From contig NZ_CABVGP010000001.1 in NCBI RefSeq assembly GCF_902497555.1, positions 1,240,001 through 1,304,000 of the forward strand: a stretch of DNA of 64,000 nt, in the 5' to 3' direction. Positions within the stretch are counted from its first letter, which is position 1, and each line of letters opens with the position of its first letter. The stretch is from Amycolatopsis camponoti (GTDB lineage: Bacteria > Actinomycetota > Actinomycetes > Mycobacteriales > Pseudonocardiaceae). The notes below the pieces were generated by a model that worked only from the letters and a program-made list of their open reading frames with translations, had not been told where the DNA came from and did no database searches. Of the stretch, positions 60,108-64,000 are shown piece after piece. The position numbers and the translations under genes are program-made.

Positions 60108-61931
60108 TCACTCCACCGTGACGGACTTGGCCAGGTTGCGCGGCTTGTCGATGTCGTAGCCCAGCGTCAGCGCGGCGTGGTAGGCCAGCAGCTGCAGCGG
60201 GATGGTCAGCAGGATCGGGTCGAGCTCCGGCTCGGTCCGCGGCACCACGATCCGCGGGACGTCCAGCTCGCCGAAGTCGACGTCCTCGTGCGTCACCGCC
60301 AAGACCGCGCCTCCGCGGGCGCGGATCTGCTGCATCGCCGCCAGGTTGCGGTCGGCCAGCTCGTCGGCGGGCACGATCGCCACCGTCGGGAGGGACTCGT
60401 CGATCAGGGCGAGCGGGCCGTGCTTCAGCTCGGACGTCTGGTACGCCTCCGCGTGGCGGTAGGAGATCTCCTTGAACTTCTGTGCGCCCTCCCGAGCCAC
60501 CGGGAACCCGCGGACGCGGCCGATGAAGAACAGGCTGTTCGCGGACGCGGCGACCTTCGCGTGCTCGGCGATCTCCCCTTCCGCGGCCAGGATCGTGCGG
60601 ATCTGGTCGGGCAGCGCGCGGATCGCGGCGATGATCCGCTGACCGTCCGCATTGGACAGATCCCGCACGCGGCCGAGCGACAGCGCGATCAGGGCGAACC
60701 CGACCGCCATGTTCGTCAGCGCCTTGGTCGAGGCGACCGCGATCTCCGGGCCGGCGTGCAGGTAGACGCCGCCGTCGCAGGCGCGGGCGATCGTCGAGCC
60801 GACGACGTTGACCAGGCCCACGACCCGGCCGCCCTTGCGCTTGATCTCCTCGACGGCGAAAGCGGTGTCGATCGTCTCGCCGGACTGGCTGACCGCGATG
60901 TAGAGCGTGTCCGCCTCGATGATCGGGTTGCGGTAGCGGAACTCCGACGCGGCTTCGGCGTCGGCCGGGATGCGGGCCAGCTCCTCGATCATCGTCGCGC
61001 CGATCTGGCCGACGTAGTACGCCGAGCCGCAGCCGAGGATCTTCACGCGGCTGAACCCGCGCAGCTCGCGGGGTGTCAGGTTGAGCCCGTCGAGGCGGGC
61101 GACGCCGAACCGGTGGTCCAGCCGGCCGCGGATGATCCGCTCGATGGACTCGGGCTGCTCCTGGATCTCCTTGGCCATGTAGTGCGGGAACCCGCCGAGG
61201 TCGAGGTCTTCGGCGGCGATGTCGATCTCGGTGGTGGGCTTGGTCGTGTCGCTCTCGTCGACGGTGAAGGTCCGGTAGCCGGTCGCGAAGACCGTCGCGA
61301 ACTCGCCGTCGTCGAGGTGCGCGACCTGCGAGGTGTGCCGGACCAGCGCGGCGAGGTCGCTGGCGACGAACATCTCGCGCTCGCCGACGCCGATGATCAG
61401 CGGCGAGCCGTTGCGCGCGATGACGAGACGGTCCGGGTGCGCGGAGTCGGTGACGGCGATCGCGTACGTGCCGGTGATCCGCGAAACCGCCTCGACGACG
61501 GCGTCTTCCAGGGTGTCCGCGCCGGACCGCGCGATCAGGTGGGCGAGGACCTCGGTGTCGGTCTCGGAGGTGAGCTTCACACCCGCGTCGGCGAGCTGGG
61601 CGCGCAGGGCGTCGGCGTTGTCGATGATGCCGTTGTGGACGACGGAGATCCGGCCGTCCTCCGAGGTGTGCGGGTGCGCGTTGTCCTCCGACGCGGGCCC
61701 GTGCGTGGCCCAGCGCGTGTGGCCGATGCCGACCTTCCCGGTGAGGCGCTTGGGCAGCGCGGCGGTGAGGTTGCGGACCCGGCCGACGACGCGGTGGACC
61801 TGCGTGGTGTCCTTCGGGCCGAGGACGGCGATGCCCGCGGAGTCGTACCCGCGGTACTCGAGCCGGGTCAGGCCTTCGAGGAGGATGGGGGCGGCGTTCT
61901 GGCCGCCGATGTAGCCGACGATCCCGCACAT
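60108..61931 (-). CDS. glmS: Glutamine-fructose-6-phosphate aminotransferase (isomerising)
   Basis: The 607-residue GlmS makes glucosamine 6-phosphate for cell-wall synthesis. The N-terminal amidotransferase begins with the catalytic Cys (MCGIVGYIGG), followed by HTRWATHG. Two SIS domains (about 280-600) include the sugar-binding SQSGETIDT and end with the conserved NLAKSVTVE. No glmS ribozyme was recognised in the 31-base gap upstream. It is a single housekeeping gene, with a small conserved protein upstream on the same strand. Confidence 0.95.
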   Translation of the reverse strand: MCGIVGYIGGQNAAPILLEGLTRLEYRGYDSAGIAVLGPKDTTQVHRVVGRVRNLTAALPKRLTGKVGIGHTRWATHGPASEDNAHPHTSEDGRISVVHNGIIDNADALRAQLADAGVKLTSETDTEVLAHLIARSGADTLEDAVVEAVSRITGTYAIAVTDSAHPDRLVIARNGSPLIIGVGEREMFVASDLAALVRHTSQVAHLDDGEFATVFATGYRTFTVDESDTTKPTTEIDIAAEDLDLGGFPHYMAKEIQEQPESIERIIRGRLDHRFGVARLDGLNLTPRELRGFSRVKILGCGSAYYVGQIGATMIEELARIPADAEAASEFRYRNPIIEADTLYIAVSQSGETIDTAFAVEEIKRKGGRVVGLVNVVGSTIARACDGGVYLHAGPEIAVASTKALTNMAVGFALIALSLGRVRDLSNADGQRIIAAIRALPDQIRTILAAEGEIAEHAKVAASANSLFFIGRVRGFPVAREGAQKFKEISYRHAEAYQTSELKHGPLALIDESLPTVAIVPADELADRNLAAMQQIRARGGAVLAVTHEDVDFGELDVPRIVVPRTEPELDPILLTIPLQLLAYHAALTLGYDIDKPRNLAKSVTVE

Positions 61932-61962
61932 GGCGGACCTCTTCTTCGGTAGGGGCTGGGTC

Positions 61963-62235
61963 TCAGCCGTAGACGATGCGGCGCAGCTGGCGCTCGGACA
62001 GGTCCGGGGCGGCCACGAGCCGGCCCCGGAGCTCGGCGGCGACCAGCGGGAAGATTTCGGGGTTCTTCCGGCCTTCGGCCTGCAGCTCGGCGTGCCTGCG
62101 GCGCACGTACTGCTCGGTGGGTATCCGGTAGAAGGCCAGGACGTCGTCGACGACGCGGGCGGCGACCCCGGGTGGCAACCCGGTGGACGCGGCGACGCGC
62201 TCGACGATGTCGGTGTCTTCCACGCCGGTCATCAT
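61963..62235 (-). CDS. Conserved hypothetical protein upstream of glmS
   Basis: I do not recognise a named family for this 90-residue protein, which appears mostly helical: ASTGLPPGVAARVVDDVLAFYRIPTEQYVRRRHAELQAEGRKNPEIFPLVAAELRGR, then DLSERQLRRIVYG. It has good coding character and lies 31 bases before glmS on the same strand, so the two are likely co-transcribed. The pattern of two helices plus a basic stretch could suit protein or RNA binding, but no function can be assigned. Confidence 0.7.
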   Translation of the reverse strand: MMTGVEDTDIVERVAASTGLPPGVAARVVDDVLAFYRIPTEQYVRRRHAELQAEGRKNPEIFPLVAAELRGRLVAAPDLSERQLRRIVYG

Positions 62236-62265
62236 GCCCTGCGGACGTCATGAACTTCAAATTCC

Positions 62266-62281
62266 TGCCCGAAATCGGGCA
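62266..62281. promoter_or_regulatory. Palindrome before the methyltransferase gene
   Basis: TGCCCGA-AA-TCGGGCA (7-bp perfect arms) lies in the AT-richer gap between divergent genes, followed by GCTTTAAT, which could contain a -10 element. It is a candidate operator. Confidence 0.5.
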
Positions 62282-62328
62282 AGCTTTAATCGTTGGACGA
62301 CCATAGGGGTTCCGACCAGGGTGGAGGT

Positions 62329-63060
62329 GTGCTGCAGGAAGACATCTGGGACGTCGAGACCGCCGAACGCTACGACACCCCGGGCCGCGGCATGTTCGCG
62401 CCCGAGGTCGTGGACCCGGCTGTGGACCGCCTCGCCGCGCTGGCCGGCGGCGGGCGGGTGCTCGAGTTCGCCATCGGCACCGGACGCATCGCCGTCCCGT
62501 TGGCCGCGCAGGGAGTGTCCGTCACCGGCATCGAACTGTCCGAGCCGATGCTCGGCCGATTGCGGAAGAAGGCGGACCTCCCGGTGGTCGTCGGCGACAT
62601 GGCGACGGCCACGGCTCCGGGCCGCTTTTCGCTGGTCTACCTGGTCTTCAACACGATCGGGAACCTGCTCACCCAGGACGAGCAGGTCGAGTGCTTCCGC
62701 AACGCGGCCCGGCACCTGGACCCCGGCGGCCGGTTCGTGATCGAGCTGGGCGTTCCCGAACTGCGCCGCCTCCCGCCGGGGCAGGACGCGCTGGTGTTCA
62801 CGGCCGAGCAGGGGTACGTCGGCGTGGACACCTACGACACGGTGCGCCAGCACCTGGTGTCGCACCACTTCAAGTTCGGCGAGGGTCGCGAAGCCCGGCT
62901 CGGACGCTGCCCGCAGCGCTACATCTGGCCGGCCGAGCTGGACCTGATGGGCCGGCTGGCCGGCTTCGAGCTGGAGTCCCGGCACGAGGACTGGACCGGC
63001 GGGGAGTTCACGACGCGATCGCGGTCGCACGTATCGGTGTACCGGCTGCCTCCGAGCTGA
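62329..63060 (+). CDS. SAM-dependent class I methyltransferase
   Basis: The protein of about 243 residues reads WDVETAERYDTPGRGMFAPEVVDPAVDRLAALAGGGRVLEFAIGTGRIAVPLAAQGVSVTGIELSEPML, with SAM motif I as EFAIGTGR (Ala for Leu and Ile for Gly compared with the usual ELGxGxGR). LVYLVFNTIGNLLTQDEQVECFRN and LDPGGRFVIELGVP follow. The GTG at 62329 is chosen over a TTG at 62293 because conserved sequence begins there. The 3' end overlaps dapA, on the other strand, by 53 bases. Confidence 0.82.
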   Translation: MLQEDIWDVETAERYDTPGRGMFAPEVVDPAVDRLAALAGGGRVLEFAIGTGRIAVPLAAQGVSVTGIELSEPMLGRLRKKADLPVVVGDMATATAPGRFSLVYLVFNTIGNLLTQDEQVECFRNAARHLDPGGRFVIELGVPELRRLPPGQDALVFTAEQGYVGVDTYDTVRQHLVSHHFKFGEGREARLGRCPQRYIWPAELDLMGRLAGFELESRHEDWTGGEFTTRSRSHVSVYRLPPS

Positions 63061-63883
63061 CCTCGACCAGTGGCAGCCGGACCGTCGCGTGCGGGATGAC
63101 ACCCAGCTCGGCCAGCGCCGCCTTGGCCGCCGTCACGCCGGGGCCGGAGCGCATGATCGCGTCCGTCAGCGGGAGCAGCGAGTCGTTGATCGACCGAGCC
63201 GATTCCAGATCACCGCGGCGGACGGCGGCGATGAGGGCGGCCGTGCGCTCGGCCGCCACGTTGGCCACGACGCTCACCACGCCCGCCGCGCCGCACGCCA
63301 GGTACGGCAGGTTCAGCTCGTCGATGCCGCAGTAGTACGCCAGCGACGTGCGGGACATGACCGTCATCGCCTCGAACAGGTCGCCCTTGGCGTCCTTGAC
63401 CGCCCGGATCCGCGGGTGGGCGGCCAGCTCGACCACCGTCTCCGTCGTCATCGCGATGCCGGCCCGCGCCGGGACGTCGTAGAGCATCACCGGCAGCTCG
63501 GTCGCGTCGGCCACCGCGAGGCAGTGGGCGATCACCCCGGCCTGCGTCGGCCGCGAGTAATAGGGGCAGACGAGCAGCAGCCCGTCCGCGCCGGCCGCCT
63601 CGGCTTCGCGGGCGCGGCGGACGCTCGCGGCCGTGTCGTAGGTGCCGACGCCGGCGATCACGCGGGCCCGGCTCCCGGCCCGCGCCACCACGGCACGGAC
63701 GAGCCCGGCGGCTTCGGGCTCGGTCAGGGTGGGGGACTCGCCGGTGGTCCCGCCGACGACGAGGCCGTCGCACCCGGTGGCCAGCAGGTGGTCGACGAGG
63801 CTCGCGAGGCCGGGTTCGCTGAGCGTCCCGCCGGGCTGCATGGGGGTCACCATCGCGACGAGGTTGGCGCCGAAGTCGGTCAT
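63008..63883 (-). CDS. dapA: 4-hydroxy-tetrahydrodipicolinate synthase family protein (DapA-like)
   Basis: The 291-residue class I aldolase-type barrel has GGTTGESPTL near 44-53, the Tyr of the proton relay in MLYDVPARAG near 133-142 and the Schiff-base Lys in RAVKDAKGD near 162. These are the standard residues for DapA in lysine and diaminopimelate synthesis. Paralogues act on other keto acids. The gene here is next to a LysR-type regulator rather than lysine genes, so a catabolic paralogue is possible. Confidence 0.88.
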   Translation of the reverse strand: MTDFGANLVAMVTPMQPGGTLSEPGLASLVDHLLATGCDGLVVGGTTGESPTLTEPEAAGLVRAVVARAGSRARVIAGVGTYDTAASVRRAREAEAAGADGLLLVCPYYSRPTQAGVIAHCLAVADATELPVMLYDVPARAGIAMTTETVVELAAHPRIRAVKDAKGDLFEAMTVMSRTSLAYYCGIDELNLPYLACGAAGVVSVVANVAAERTAALIAAVRRGDLESARSINDSLLPLTDAIMRSGPGVTAAKAALAELGVIPHATVRLPLVEVSSEAAGTPIRATAIAS

Positions 63884-63956
63884 GCCTCGACCTTGCCGGA
63901 GGGTGACTGGTGCGGTCCAGCGATGCTTTTTTGCCGATACTGCGTAATCTGGCTTG

Positions 63957-64000
63957 ATGATCGAGGTCGGTGCGCTGCGGGCGCTGCGGTCGGTGGCCGC
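63957..64000 (+). CDS. LysR-family regulator, N-terminal fragment (cut by window end)
   Basis: Only 14 codons are visible (MIEVGALRALRSVA). This is the usual first helix of actinobacterial LysR-type regulators of the MI-x-x-x-x-LRALRxVA form. It is divergent from dapA across a 73-base AT-rich spacer. The call rests on this short match. Confidence 0.5.
   Translation, partial: MIEVGALRALRSVA

Noticed and set aside
61932..61962. glmS ribozyme upstream of glmS
   Set aside because: The gap to the upstream gene is only 31 bases, too short, and such ribozymes are not expected in this lineage.
1..64000. CRISPR arrays, tRNA or rRNA genes, intact transposases
   Set aside because: I found no regularly spaced repeats, cloverleaf-like sequences or transposase motifs; the palindromic elements are isolated copies.

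Overview
The window is high-GC DNA from an actinomycete, most likely a Pseudonocardiales member close to Amycolatopsis. This is inferred from the dense, overlapping ATGA/GTGA gene layout, the many GTG starts, a conservon operon (cvnA-D), an imuA'/imuB/dnaE2 mutasome with actinobacterial SOS boxes, a mycothiol-type (Rv2466c-like) DsbA relative and a SARP regulator. I saw no tRNA, rRNA, CRISPR array or intact insertion sequence.

Layout. Bases 1-1766 (minus) hold an ABC-F ATPase, cut by the window edge and preceded by a possible leader-peptide/hairpin attenuator, and a DUF4383 membrane protein. Bases 1824-4720 carry larB-larC and divergent larE, for the nickel-pincer nucleotide cofactor; no larA is present. 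Bases 4996-23775 form the centrepiece: a SARP regulator followed by 14 same-strand, mostly overlapping genes of an unassigned biosynthetic cluster. It encodes an ANL-family adenylating enzyme, a DAHP synthase, a CreE/FzmM-like flavin N-oxygenase and CreD/FzmL-like nitrosuccinate lyase (a predicted nitrous-acid module from aspartate), a branched-chain-type aminotransferase, a Rv2466c-like protein, three ATP-grasp-type ligases, an MFS exporter, a cyclase/formamidase-family hydrolase, a DUF362 protein and both anthranilate synthase components. My reading is that it makes anthranilate from boosted chorismate, releases nitrite from aspartate, activates one of them with ATP, and builds an amide-linked N-N-bonded or diazo-derived metabolite with ATP-grasp ligases, without PKS or NRPS. 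The creE-creD-ilvE triplet is bracketed by two copies of a near-perfect palindrome that recurs near 30.15 kb.

Bases 23695-25271 hold a small ACT-like protein with a possible leaderless leader peptide, and an ArsR-type regulator. Bases 25713-30171 hold cvnABCD and an MHYT membrane sensor. Bases 30213-33285 hold a thioesterase, an SDR, a membrane protein, a ferritin and another membrane protein. Bases 33414-36640 hold three paralogous secreted PAF-acetylhydrolase-like domains, two of them fused in one protein. Bases 36660-38925 are a GntR(YtrA)-ABC exporter operon. A secreted TAP-type hydrolase, a GT1 glycosyltransferase and a MarR regulator follow.

Bases 42692-48787 are the SOS mutasome (imuA', imuB, dnaE2). 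A secreted glycoside hydrolase with FN3 and CBM2 modules follows behind a CebR-like operator. Bases 50963-59939 hold small redox and regulatory units: MarR/SRPBCC/methyltransferase, LLM oxidoreductase/aldo-keto reductase, TetR/P450/PNPOx-like, and a complete P450-TetR-ferredoxin-ferredoxin reductase operon. The window ends with glmS, a small conserved protein, a methyltransferase, dapA and the first codons of a LysR-type regulator.
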